Shown: positions 17,527 through 29,563 of the stretch, piece by piece
How positions within the stretch are numbered: position 1 is the first letter of the stretch
How the letters are laid out: each line of letters starts with the position of its first letter
Source of the DNA: Novispirillum itersonii subsp. itersonii ATCC 12639
GTDB lineage: Bacteria > Pseudomonadota > Alphaproteobacteria > Rhodospirillales > Rhodospirillaceae
Length of the DNA: 64,000 bases
NCBI RefSeq assembly: GCF_000381985.1
Contig: NZ_KB907337.1
Location: 261,697 to 325,696 of the forward strand
Direction: 5' to 3'
Program-made: the position numbers and the translations under genes
The notes under the pieces: model-generated
Told to the model about the DNA's origin: nothing
The model's database searches: none
The model's input: the letters and a program-made list of their open reading frames with translations, nothing else

Positions 17527-19332
17527 GTGGCTCTTCCTCCCCTGCTGACCCTGCGTGACATCCGCCTTGGCTTTGGCGGTCATCCTCTGTTTCAGGGGGT
17601 TGAGCTGGCGGTCGGTAAGGGGGACCGCGTCTGTCTGGTCGGGCGTAACGGGTCCGGCAAATCGACCCTGATGAAGGTGATCGCCGGAATGGTCGATGCC
17701 GAAAGCGGTGAGATTTTTGTGCAGCCCGGCACCCGCATCGCCTATCTGCCGCAGGAGCCTGACCTGTCCGGCTTCGCGACTGCCCATGATTACGTGGCAG
17801 CCGGTCTGGGGCCGGAGCAGCTGCACGATTATCATACCGTCGATATCATGCTGGATGATCTTCAGGTCCGTCCGGATGCCGATCCGGCGGCAATGTCGGG
17901 TGGGGAAAAGCGCCGGGCCGCCATTGCCCGGCTGCTGGTCAGCCAGCCCGATATCATGCTGATGGACGAACCGACCAACCATCTGGATCTGCCGACGATT
18001 CAGTGGCTGGAAGACTATCTGTCGAACACCCGCTGCGGCTTTATCCTGATCTCGCACGACCGTGCCTTCCTCAACCGGCTGACCCGCACCACCCTGTGGC
18101 TGGACCGGGGTGTGGTGCGCCGTCTGGAGGCCGGGTTTAAGGACTTTGAAGGCTGGTCACAGGGTATTCTGGAGCAGGAGGCGGTGGAAACCGCCAAGTT
18201 CGACAAGTTTCTTGAGCAGGAAGTGGCGTGGTCGAAAAAGGGTATCGAGGCCCGCCGGACCCGCAACATGGGCCGTATGCGCCGCCTGCAGGAACTGCGG
18301 AGCGAGCGCGCCCAGATGATCGCCCGGACCGGGCTTGTCAAAATGGAAAGTGACAGCGGCCAGACCTCCGGCAAGCTGGTGATTGAGGCGGAAGGCATCA
18401 GCAAGGCGTATGGGGACAGGGTGATCCTCACCCCGTTTTCCACCCGCATCCTGCGCGGTGACCGGGTCGGGATCATCGGCCCCAATGGGGCCGGTAAGTC
18501 CACTCTGCTGCGGATACTGATGGGGGAAGAGGCCCCGGATACCGGCACGGTCAAACGCGGCACCAACCTGTCCACCGTTTACCTTGACCAGAGCCGCAGC
18601 GCGCTGGATCCGGCCAAAACCATCTGGGATACGCTGGCTGACACCGGTGGCGATTCCATCAATGTGCGCGGCCATCTGCGCCATGTGGTCGGGTATATGC
18701 GCGACTTCCTGTTTGATGAGCGTCAGGCCCGCAGCCCGGTCGGCAGCCTGTCGGGCGGGGAGCGGAACCGCCTGCTGCTGGCGAAGGCGCTGGCCCGCCC
18801 GTCTAATTTCCTGATCCTCGACGAACCGACCAACGATCTGGATATGGAAACGCTGGATCTGTTGCAGGATATGTTGGGCGATTATGACGGTACCCTGCTG
18901 CTGGTCAGCCATGACCGTGATTTTCTTGACCGGGTGGTGACATCCTCAATCGTTTTTGAGGGCGAGGGACTGGTGCGGGAATATCCGGGCGGGTATTCCG
19001 ATTATGAAAGCCAGCGCCCCAAGGTGCAGGCTCCGGCCAAGGGCAAGGATGACGCGCGGGCCGACACTCCGAAGGAAAAGCCGAAATCGAAATCGGTGAA
19101 GCTGTCTTACAAGCAGCAGCGGTTCCTTGATGAGTTCCCCAAGCTGATGGAGCGGCTGGAGGCGGAAAGTGCGGCGCTGGAAAAGAAGCTGGCCGACGAC
19201 GGCTTCTATACCCGTGACCCGCAGGGGTTCGCCAAGGCTGTCGAGGGGCTGGAAGCGCTGAAGGCCGAACAGGCTGCCGCCGAGGAACAGTGGCTGGAAA
19301 TCGAGATGCTGAAGGAAGAGCTGGGGGGCTGA
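17527..19332 (+). CDS. uup: ABC-F ATPase, Uup type
   Basis: Soluble tandem ATPase of the ABC-F family that acts on ribosomes; Uup is also linked to stability of repeats and transposons. Walker A motifs GRNGSGKST and GPNGAGKST, signatures MSGGEKRR and LSGGERNR, and Walker B LMDEPTNHLD and ILDEPTNDLD are all intact. A linker lies between the cassettes and a C-terminal basic coiled coil (last ~70 residues) distinguishes Uup from EttA. The frame is open from a TTG at 17506; the GTG at 17527 giving MALPPLLTLRDIRL fits family N termini better. Confidence 0.9.
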   Translation: MALPPLLTLRDIRLGFGGHPLFQGVELAVGKGDRVCLVGRNGSGKSTLMKVIAGMVDAESGEIFVQPGTRIAYLPQEPDLSGFATAHDYVAAGLGPEQLHDYHTVDIMLDDLQVRPDADPAAMSGGEKRRAAIARLLVSQPDIMLMDEPTNHLDLPTIQWLEDYLSNTRCGFILISHDRAFLNRLTRTTLWLDRGVVRRLEAGFKDFEGWSQGILEQEAVETAKFDKFLEQEVAWSKKGIEARRTRNMGRMRRLQELRSERAQMIARTGLVKMESDSGQTSGKLVIEAEGISKAYGDRVILTPFSTRILRGDRVGIIGPNGAGKSTLLRILMGEEAPDTGTVKRGTNLSTVYLDQSRSALDPAKTIWDTLADTGGDSINVRGHLRHVVGYMRDFLFDERQARSPVGSLSGGERNRLLLAKALARPSNFLILDEPTNDLDMETLDLLQDMLGDYDGTLLLVSHDRDFLDRVVTSSIVFEGEGLVREYPGGYSDYESQRPKVQAPAKGKDDARADTPKEKPKSKSVKLSYKQQRFLDEFPKLMERLEAESAALEKKLADDGFYTRDPQGFAKAVEGLEALKAEQAAAEEQWLEIEMLKEELGG

Positions 19333-19386
19333 TCGCGGCTTTCCGTTCTGCTGCCCGCCTGTGGGGTTTATCTGAGCGTAAAAAAG

Positions 19387-19426
19387 AAACCGGGGAAGAG
19401 GCCAGCGGCACTCTTCCCCGGTTTTA
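19387..19426. terminator. bidirectional terminator between uup and trpE
   Basis: AAACCGGGGAAGAG and CTCTTCCCCGGTTT form a 14-bp stem with T runs on both strands; it separates two convergent genes. Confidence 0.88.
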
Positions 19427-19447
19427 GTGTTTAAAAGGGGGGGGCGG

Positions 19448-20947
19448 TCAGCGCCGGGCGAAGTTAACCGCTTCCTCGGTGGCACGGACCAGAGCCCGGG
19501 CCTTGTTGCGGCATTCCTCGTATTCGCTGTCCGGGTCGCTGTCGAGAACGATCCCGGCTCCGGCCTGAATAATCACTTCACCGTCCTTGACCAGCGCGGT
19601 CCGCAGGGCGATGCAGGTATCCATCTGGCCATTGGCAGAAATATAACCGACGCACCCGGCGTAGAAGCTGCGGCGTTCCTTCTCCAGCTCGTCGATGATT
19701 TCCATCGCCCGCACCTTCGGCGCCCCGGAGACCGTTCCCGCCGGGAACCCGGCCATCAGCGCCGACAGGGCATCGTGATCCTCGGCGATCTCACCCTCCA
19801 CGTTCGAGACGATGTGCATCACGTGGCTGTAGTTCTCGATGATCATCTGGTCGGTGACCTTGACGGTGCCGACCTTGGCAACGCGGCCGACGTCGTTGCG
19901 GCCAAGGTCCAGCAGCATCAGGTGTTCGGCCAGCTCTTTCGGATCGGCGAGCAGGTCTTCGGCCAGTTCACGGTCCTGCTCCGGGGTTTTGCCGCGCGGG
20001 CGGGTCCCGGCGATCGGGCGGATCGTCACTTTGCCATCCCGCAGCCGGACCAGAATCTCCGGGCTGGATCCGACCAGCGTGGCGTCGCCGAGATCCAGAT
20101 GGAACAGGAACGGGGACGGGTTGGTGCGCCGCAGGGCCCGGTACAGGGCAAACGGCGGCAGCTTGAACGGAATGCGGAAGCGCTGCGACAGCACGACCTG
20201 AAAAATATCGCCTGCCGAAATGTATTCTTTGGCCTTGGCAACCATGCCGTGGAACTCTTCCCGGCTGACGTTGCTGACCGGTTCAGGCGGGGTGTCGGTC
20301 GCACGCGGGGTTTCCCGCCGGTAGGGCAGGGACCGCTGGAAGTCATCCATCACATCGGCAATGCGTTCCCCGGCCTGCTGATAGGCCGCTTCAGCCGAGA
20401 CGCCATCCTGCGGACGTACCGGGGTGACGATCGTGACCAGACCGTCGACGTTGTCGAAGATTGCCATCACCGTCGGGCGCATGAAAATACCGTCGGGGAT
20501 GCCGATGGTGTCGGGATTGGCATCGGGCAGGCGCTCGGCCAGCCGCACGAAATCATAGCTCATGTACCCGACCAGACCGGCTGCCATCGGCGGCAGGCCC
20601 TGCGGCAGGTCAATGCTGCTTTCCGCCACCAGAGCCCGGAAGGAGGTCAGGGTATCGCCTGCCGGTTCATAGGCGTCGGCGGTCAGCCGGGCGGAGCGGT
20701 TGATTTCTGCGCTGTTACCGTGGCATCGCCACAAGATATCCGGCTTAAGCCCGATAAAGGAATACCGCCCGCGCACCGCGCCCCCTTCCACCGATTCCAG
20801 CAGGAAGCTGTTCGGCTGGCCGTCAGCCAGCTTCAGCATGGCAGAAACCGGGGTTTCCAGATCCGCCACCATGCGGGACCAGACCACCTGCGCCTGACCG
20901 GCAGCATAGGCGGTGCGGAAGTCCTGGAACGCGGGAAGCGTCAACAT
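19448..20947 (-). CDS. trpE: anthranilate synthase component I
   Basis: Converts chorismate plus ammonia (from TrpG) to anthranilate, the first committed step of tryptophan synthesis. The feedback-binding motif LLES is at residues 49-52, so Trp inhibition is probably retained. Catalytic-domain blocks include PIAGTRPRG, LLDLGRNDVGRV, PAGTVSGAPKVRAMEI and YAGCVGYI. Length 499 is typical. trpG, trpD and trpC do not follow: the next gene downstream is convergent. It lies 171 bases downstream of ppiD, with a terminator in between, so it probably has its own promoter. Confidence 0.95.
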   Translation of the reverse strand: MLTLPAFQDFRTAYAAGQAQVVWSRMVADLETPVSAMLKLADGQPNSFLLESVEGGAVRGRYSFIGLKPDILWRCHGNSAEINRSARLTADAYEPAGDTLTSFRALVAESSIDLPQGLPPMAAGLVGYMSYDFVRLAERLPDANPDTIGIPDGIFMRPTVMAIFDNVDGLVTIVTPVRPQDGVSAEAAYQQAGERIADVMDDFQRSLPYRRETPRATDTPPEPVSNVSREEFHGMVAKAKEYISAGDIFQVVLSQRFRIPFKLPPFALYRALRRTNPSPFLFHLDLGDATLVGSSPEILVRLRDGKVTIRPIAGTRPRGKTPEQDRELAEDLLADPKELAEHLMLLDLGRNDVGRVAKVGTVKVTDQMIIENYSHVMHIVSNVEGEIAEDHDALSALMAGFPAGTVSGAPKVRAMEIIDELEKERRSFYAGCVGYISANGQMDTCIALRTALVKDGEVIIQAGAGIVLDSDPDSEYEECRNKARALVRATEEAVNFARR

Positions 20948-21070
20948 GGGAAGGTACTCCTGAGTGATCGTGGCCCCGTCTGTTGCGTTTGGTCCGGGGC
21001 CGGGGTGAGAAAAAAAAGACCGGGCTGGGGGTTGGGGGAGAGGGGACGGGGCGTTTTGAAACGCGCCGGA

Positions 21071-21104
21071 AACGAAACCGGGGCCGCAGTGTCTGCGACC
21101 CCGG
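21071..21104 (-). terminator. terminator after ppiD
   Basis: CCGGGGTCGCAG and CTGCGGCCCCGG form a stem followed by TTTCGTT on the minus strand, directly after the ppiD stop; it separates ppiD from trpE transcriptionally. Confidence 0.7.
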
Positions 21105-21118
21105 AGCCGGATTTTGGC

Positions 21119-23002
21119 TTACAGCGCCTTTTCGATCAACTCCCGCTTCACGACGGTTTTGAAGCGGGTGCCGAAGCCATCGGTGACAGCATCGGTGAGG
21201 TCGGCGGCGGTTTCCTGTTTCAGGGTGGCGGCAACAGCCTCGACCCCGGCCGGATCCTTTGACGGATCAGCGGCGGTGATGGTGGTCAGGTGCAGTACGG
21301 TGGCACCGGAGTCACCGGCAACCATCGCGGTATCGTTGACCGCCATGGAGAACAGCTTCTGCACCATCTGACGGGGCAGGGTGCTGGCACCGGCGGTGCC
21401 GTTACGGGTCACTGCCGGGATCGGGGCCAGAGTGATGCCCTTGGCCGGGTCGGTCAGCGATGCCAGCGGCTTGCCGGTCTTGGCCTGCTCGGTCAGGGAC
21501 TGGGCAACGGCCTCAGCCTTGGCCTTACGGGCACTGTCTTCCCACAGGGCGGTGACCTCTGCCCGCACATCGTTCAGCGGGCGCTGTGCCGCCGGGGTGA
21601 TGGCGTTGACGCGCAGCAGGAACTGCCCGCCCTCGGCCTGTTCCAGACGGCTTTCCTCGCCGGACTGCAGGGCAAAGGCGCTGGCAAGGATCTGGTCCCG
21701 CATGCCATCCGGCAGGGTGGTGACCAGCTTGCCGGCCGCATCCATGCCCTTGTCGGTGACGGCGGGCAGGTCGATCAGCGGCAGGGACAGCTTCTGGGCG
21801 GCAACAGCAAAACCGGCCCCGCTCGCCAGTTCATCCTGCGCCTGACGGGCAACCTGATAGACCGCGTCTTCAGCCTTGGCGCGGGCCAGTTCCTTGCGGA
21901 TCTCGTCCTTCACCTCAGCCAGCGGCTTCAGGGCCGCAGCGTGAACGGCGGTCACGCCGAAGACATGCCAGCCCAGCGGGCTCTGCACCGGGGCGGAAAT
22001 CTGGCCGGGGGTCAGCGCCAGAACCGCATCAGCGGTTTCGCCCGGCAGACCGTCACGGGTGACGGCCCCCATCGGCAGGAAGACGCTGCCGTTAACAGCG
22101 GCAGAAGCCTTTTCCAGATCCGCAGGGGTCTTGGCGGCGGCAATCACGGCTTTGGCAGCATCTTCAGTTTCCACCAGCACCTGTGACACATCCCGGGTTT
22201 CCGGGCTGGTGTACTGGTCTTTGTTGGCGGTGTACTGGCTTTCGATTTCCTGCTCGCTGACCTCGATCCGGCTGTTCATATCGCCGCTGCGCAGCAGCAG
22301 GACAGAAATGGCACGGGTCTCCGGGGCCATAAAGCGGGCGGCATTGGCATCGTAGACGGCCTTCAGGTCATCGTCGGTGGCAGTCTTGTCAAGCGGCTGC
22401 GCCTTGGCAGAAACCACCAGCGCTTCGCCGCTGCGGGTTTCCTGCTGATAACGGTACAGGGTTTCCGCCAGAATTTTCGGGGCGGCGGCGTTCACCTCGA
22501 CGCTGCCGGTCAGGCGGCGGACGGTCAGGTCAGGCCGTACCAGCTTAAGGTACATATCTTCGGTCATGTTGTTTGACATCAGGGTCCGCTGATACAGATC
22601 CTTGTCAAACTTGCCGTCGGCCCCCTTGAACGCGGGCTGCTCAACAATCGCCTGACGCAGGCCGTGATCAGAGACCACCAGACCAAGATCCTTCGCCGCC
22701 ATCTGCTGGGTGGCGGAGGACACGATACCGGCAACCGTGCTGTCGAGCATGCCAAGCTGCTTGGCCGATTCCGCGTTGAATGTCGGGCCGAACATGCCGC
22801 GGAACTGTTCCACCTGCCGGGAGAACTGCTTGGCGACGTAGGCCGGATCATATTCGATATCGCCGACCTTGATGGCGACCCGGTCTGTGGCCAGACCGCG
22901 CACCACGTCACCGACACCCCAGACGCCGAAGCTGAGGATCAGCAGCACGAACAGGATTTTGATAACCCACGATCCGGAGGATTTACGCAGAACGTCAAGC
23001 AT
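21119..23002 (-). CDS. ppiD: periplasmic folding chaperone / peptidyl-prolyl isomerase D
   Basis: Inner-membrane-anchored, periplasmic SurA/PpiD-type protein of 627 residues. A single N-terminal transmembrane helix (about residues 12-32, WVIKILFVLLILSFGVWGVG) is followed by a SurA_N-like domain, and by a parvulin-type domain around residues 265-360 (PMGAVTRDGLPGETADAVLALTPGQIS...PLGWHVFGV). It acts at the Sec translocon exit. It is divergent from tpiA and upstream of trpE, an arrangement I associate with Rhodospirillales genomes. Confidence 0.92.
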   Translation of the reverse strand: MLDVLRKSSGSWVIKILFVLLILSFGVWGVGDVVRGLATDRVAIKVGDIEYDPAYVAKQFSRQVEQFRGMFGPTFNAESAKQLGMLDSTVAGIVSSATQQMAAKDLGLVVSDHGLRQAIVEQPAFKGADGKFDKDLYQRTLMSNNMTEDMYLKLVRPDLTVRRLTGSVEVNAAAPKILAETLYRYQQETRSGEALVVSAKAQPLDKTATDDDLKAVYDANAARFMAPETRAISVLLLRSGDMNSRIEVSEQEIESQYTANKDQYTSPETRDVSQVLVETEDAAKAVIAAAKTPADLEKASAAVNGSVFLPMGAVTRDGLPGETADAVLALTPGQISAPVQSPLGWHVFGVTAVHAAALKPLAEVKDEIRKELARAKAEDAVYQVARQAQDELASGAGFAVAAQKLSLPLIDLPAVTDKGMDAAGKLVTTLPDGMRDQILASAFALQSGEESRLEQAEGGQFLLRVNAITPAAQRPLNDVRAEVTALWEDSARKAKAEAVAQSLTEQAKTGKPLASLTDPAKGITLAPIPAVTRNGTAGASTLPRQMVQKLFSMAVNDTAMVAGDSGATVLHLTTITAADPSKDPAGVEAVAATLKQETAADLTDAVTDGFGTRFKTVVKRELIEKAL

Positions 23003-23339
23003 AGGGAAGTCCCAGACTGAACGGAAGGGCTGTGAATACGGAGACGCGGGGGCCCTTCCGCGAGGAAATCAGAAAGCGAGATCCCGCCGAAGGCAGTCAT
23101 CTCAGGCGGCGCATGATACGGACAGCCCGCCGGGGCCGCAACCATGGAACACATCTGCCGCAGCGGAAAAGTATGATCGGCTGCCGCTTTTTATCCTGCC
23201 CGGCGACCGTGACGCGTCAGTGCCGTTGGAAAAATGTGGCGATCATGGTAAACACCCTGCCGAGATCAAGGGGATCTAGGGTATTGCCCTGCAGGTCCCT
23301 GCAACAGCCACAGCGCCCTTTAAAAGAAGAGGACAGAAA
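23003..23339. other. divergent promoter region ppiD / tpiA
   Basis: Non-coding. It must hold the promoters of both genes. An inverted repeat CGGAAGGGC (23022-23030) with GCCCTTCCG (23052-23060) lies just upstream of the ppiD start and would form a stem-loop in its leader. I see no other structured element or ORF worth calling. Confidence 0.5.
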
Positions 23340-24098
23340 ATGAGCTCGCGTCGTCCGCTGATCGCCGGTAACTGGAAGATGAATGGCCTGCGGGCTGATG
23401 CCGACCTGCTCGTTTCCGGTCTTGCTGCGCGCTATAAGGCCCTGTCGGCCCCGGCGTTCGACATGCTGCTGTGCCCCCCGGCAACACTGGTTGCCGCCGT
23501 TGCGGCGCAGGCCGCCGGGTCCGGCCTGAAGGTTGGCGGGCAGGACTGTCACCGCAATGAAAAGGGTGCTCACACCGGCGATATTTCGGCGTGGATGCTG
23601 CGTGACGTCGGGGCCAGCCATGTGATTGTCGGCCATTCGGAGCGCCGTCAGGATCACGCCGAGACCAATGCTGTGGTGAAGGACAAAGCTCAGGCCGCTC
23701 AGGCTGCCGGTCTGGTGGCGGTGATCTGCATCGGCGAGACCGAGGCGGAGCGCGACCGTGGCGAAACCCTGCGGGTTGTGGCCGATCAGGTGCGCGGCTC
23801 GATGCCGGCCGGATCGACGGCGGAAAACACCGTTCTGGCGTACGAGCCGGTGTGGGCGATCGGCACCGGCCGCACCCCGACCCCGGATGACGTCGCTGAA
23901 GTGCATGCCGAAATCCGGAAGGTCGCGGCGGAAGTGCTGGGGGATGGGGCGCTGCGCCTGAACATTCTTTATGGTGGTTCGGTCAAACCGTCTAACGCCA
24001 TGGAGTTTCTGGGGCTGGCTGATGTTGATGGCGCGCTGGTCGGCGGTGCCAGTCTGAAGGTCGATGATTTCTGGGCAATTGCTGAGGCGGTTGCGTAA
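23340..24098 (+). CDS. tpiA: triosephosphate isomerase
   Basis: Interconverts dihydroxyacetone phosphate and glyceraldehyde-3-phosphate. Active-site residues: Lys in GNWKMNG, His in VIVGHSERR, Glu in [11 protein letters not shown], and the phosphate-binding loop [10 protein letters not shown]. Length 252 is normal. The ATG is preceded by AGAAGAGGACAG. It opens the plus-strand core block tpiA-secG-pyrG-kdsA-eno, though the gaps suggest several transcripts. Confidence 0.97.
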   Translation: MSSRRPLIAGNWKMNGLRADADLLVSGLAARYKALSAPAFDMLLCPPATLVAAVAAQAAGSGLKVGGQDCHRNEKGAHTGDISAWMLRDVGASHVIVGHSERRQDHAETNAVVKDKAQAAQAAGLVAVICIGETEAERDRGETLRVVADQVRGSMPAGSTAENTVLAYEPVWAIGTGRTPTPDDVAEVHAEIRKVAAEVLGDGALRLNILYGGSVKPSNAMEFLGLADVDGALVGGASLKVDDFWAIAEAVA

Positions 24099-24307
24099 GA
24101 CTTTTGCCTGCCCCCGCGCCCTGTGCTGCCTTGGGCCGTGCAGGGCACGCAGGGGTGGCATTCGGGGAAAAACGGATGATCAGTGCATTTAGTGCTGGCA
24201 TCTGGCGCGCGGTCACATTAAAAAGCCGCGTTTGAGAGGTTAGGCTGATCGGTGCCGGTCCGCAGGCGCGGTGCGGTGCATCAGCCCAGAATGGGTATTG
24301 ATTGTCC

Positions 24308-24610
24308 ATGATTACCGTCGTTCTGGTCATCCATCTGCTGATCGCGCTTGCTCTGGTCGGCGTCATTCTGCTGCAGCGTTCCGAAGGCGGTGCCCTTGGC
24401 ATTGGCGGCGGTGGCGGCGGCGGTCTGGTGTCTGGCCGCGCTGCCGGCAACATCCTGACCCGTACCACCGCCATTCTGGCGACCGCGTTTTTCATCACCA
24501 GCCTGGTGCTGGCGATTCTGGCCAACAACAGCGGTTCCGGCGCCAAGTCGTCGATCGTTGATGTTCCGGCCCAGACCCCGGCGGCCCCGGCCGCTCCGGT
24601 GTCGCAGTAA
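24308..24610 (+). CDS. secG: preprotein translocase subunit SecG
   Basis: Small inner-membrane subunit of SecYEG that assists SecA-driven export. Two hydrophobic helices flank a Gly-rich loop (GGALGIGGGGGGGLVSGRAAGN with the conserved L and RAA-N pattern), and the first helix carries LLQRSEGG. The C-terminal Ala/Pro tail is variable in this family. An upstream in-frame TTG is rejected in favour of the ATG at 24308. Standard neighbour of tpiA and pyrG. Confidence 0.93.
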   Translation: MITVVLVIHLLIALALVGVILLQRSEGGALGIGGGGGGGLVSGRAAGNILTRTTAILATAFFITSLVLAILANNSGSGAKSSIVDVPAQTPAAPAAPVSQ

Positions 24611-26620
<2,010 letters not shown>

Positions 26621-26666
26621 TTGCCAACTCCCCGCTGGTTTTCCTGCCGGTTTTAAGGATATTCAG

Positions 26667-27524
26667 ATGACCCAGACTGCCGCCGCCCCGCGTCATGTTT
26701 CTGTCGGCTCCGTCACATTCGGGAACGATCTGCCGATGGTGCTGATCGCCGGCCCCTGCCAGATGGAAAGCCGGGATCATGCGATGGAGACGGCGGGCCG
26801 TCTGGTGGAAATCTGTCAGGCCACCGGCGTACCGCTGATCTATAAAACCTCCTTCGATAAGGCCAACCGCACTTCGCTGGGGGGCCGTCGTGGGGCGGGG
26901 CTGGAAGCGGCGCTGCCGGTGTTTGCCGAAATCCGGGACACCTATGGCATTCCGGTGCTGACCGACGTGCATGAGCCCTGGCACTGCGCCGAGGTGGCCC
27001 CGGTGGTTGATGTGCTTCAGATCCCGGCGTTCCTGTGCCGTCAGACAGATCTGCTGCTGGCTGCCGCAGCAACCGGACGGGCGGTGAACGTCAAAAAGGG
27101 GCAGTTTCTTGCCCCGTGGGATATGAAGAACGTCGTCGCCAAGCTTGACGGGGCGGGCAACAGCAACGTGATTGTCACCGAGCGCGGGGCCTCTTTCGGC
27201 TATAATACGCTGGTGGTCGATATGCGGGGCCTGCCGACCATGGCGCGGGATACCGGCTGCCCGATCATCATGGATGCCACCCATGCGGTGCAGCAGCCGG
27301 GCGGTCAGGGCGGCTCTTCCGGCGGTCAGCGGGAATTTGCCCCGGTGATGGCCCGGGCAGCCCTGTCACTGGGGATTGCCGGGGTCTTCATTGAGACCCA
27401 CGAAAATCCTGACTGCGCGCCGTCTGACGGCCCGAACATGATTCCGCTGGACCAGATGCAGTCCCTGCTTCAGGTTCTGGTGCAATTCGACCGGCTGGCC
27501 AAGGCCAATCCGGTTGTACTGTAA
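26667..27524 (+). CDS. kdsA: 3-deoxy-8-phosphooctulonate synthase
   Basis: Condenses phosphoenolpyruvate with arabinose-5-phosphate, an early step of KDO and lipid A/LPS synthesis. The metal-binding Cys31 in IAGPCQMES marks the metal-dependent class; the metal-independent class has Asn at this position. Other motifs: KTSFDKANR, GAGLE, FLCRQTDLL and DATHAVQQPGG. Length 285. Likely cotranscribed with pyrG and perhaps eno, the usual order in proteobacteria. Confidence 0.95.
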   Translation: MTQTAAAPRHVSVGSVTFGNDLPMVLIAGPCQMESRDHAMETAGRLVEICQATGVPLIYKTSFDKANRTSLGGRRGAGLEAALPVFAEIRDTYGIPVLTDVHEPWHCAEVAPVVDVLQIPAFLCRQTDLLLAAAATGRAVNVKKGQFLAPWDMKNVVAKLDGAGNSNVIVTERGASFGYNTLVVDMRGLPTMARDTGCPIIMDATHAVQQPGGQGGSSGGQREFAPVMARAALSLGIAGVFIETHENPDCAPSDGPNMIPLDQMQSLLQVLVQFDRLAKANPVVL

Positions 27525-28862
<1,338 letters not shown>

Positions 28863-28889
28863 TCCCTTCCGGTTTGATTGGTACAGAAG

Positions 28890-28928
28890 ACGGGCCGGGG
28901 CGAGATGCTCCGGCCCGTTTCTTTTTTG
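28890..28928 (+). terminator. terminator after eno
   Basis: ACGGGCCGG and CCGGCCCGT stem followed by TTCTTTTTT, about 28 bases after the eno stop. Confidence 0.88.
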
Positions 28929-28996
28929 CTGCCGGGTCGGTATGCTGGGCAACGGCAGGATCAAAGCCGGAAAAAAGACAGGGGTTGGAAGACGGG

Positions 28997-29563
28997 ATGA
29001 AGCCGCCCATTTGCGACAGTGTGTTTGATGTGGCTTTCTGGCTGATCGACCGGGCGCTGGATGACGGGGAATATCTGCAGCCCCAGAAGCTGCAACGCCT
29101 GCTGTTTCTGGCGCAGGCCTATTATGCGGTGATGAGCCGGGGGGACATGCTGATGCCCTGTCTGTTCATCGCGTCGGGCATGGGGCCGCTGGAGCCGTCT
29201 TCCTGGCGGGCGTTTGAGCATGGCCGCCCGAAAGTGGATTATCAGAAGATCCCGCCGGAGGTGCAGCCGTTTCTCGACAGTCTGTGGCGTAAGTTCAGCC
29301 CGCACAGTGCCGAGTATCTGAATAAGCTGGTGTGCAGCCACCCCCCCTATCAGGATGCCTTTGCGCAGGGGCGGCGCGCGCTGATCCCGCTGGAGGCAAT
29401 GGTGGCCTATTATGGCCGTAAGCCGACCCAGAACGAGCAGAGCCTGAAAGCAGCTCCGCCGATTGACCGGGTGCTGCGGCCACGGGTCATGCGCTCGCAG
29501 ACCGGCAAGCCGGTCAATGTCACCAGTTGGACGCCGGGGCGTAAAACGCCCCCGGCCTCCTGA
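28997..29563 (+). CDS. Panacea (SocA/DUF4065)-domain protein
   Basis: 188 residues. The N-terminal two thirds match the Panacea fold: a first helix FDVAFWLIDRALDDGEYL, then the hallmark LQPQKLQRLLFLAQAYYAV, then a SGMGPLEPSSWRAFEH segment equivalent to the family's W-x-x-GP-V motif. Panacea domains occur as antitoxins paired with diverse toxins and in phage proteins; Caulobacter SocA is a proteolysis adaptor. Here no partner gene is adjacent: eno with a terminator lies before it and a convergent GGDEF gene after it, ending within one base. The basic C-terminal tail (about 40 residues) is extra. Function is therefore open; the domain call is by motif. Confidence 0.7.
   Translation: MKPPICDSVFDVAFWLIDRALDDGEYLQPQKLQRLLFLAQAYYAVMSRGDMLMPCLFIASGMGPLEPSSWRAFEHGRPKVDYQKIPPEVQPFLDSLWRKFSPHSAEYLNKLVCSHPPYQDAFAQGRRALIPLEAMVAYYGRKPTQNEQSLKAAPPIDRVLRPRVMRSQTGKPVNVTSWTPGRKTPPAS

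Noticed and set aside
20948-21070. Trp leader peptide and attenuator
   Set aside because: No short minus-strand frame with tandem Trp codons was found before trpE.
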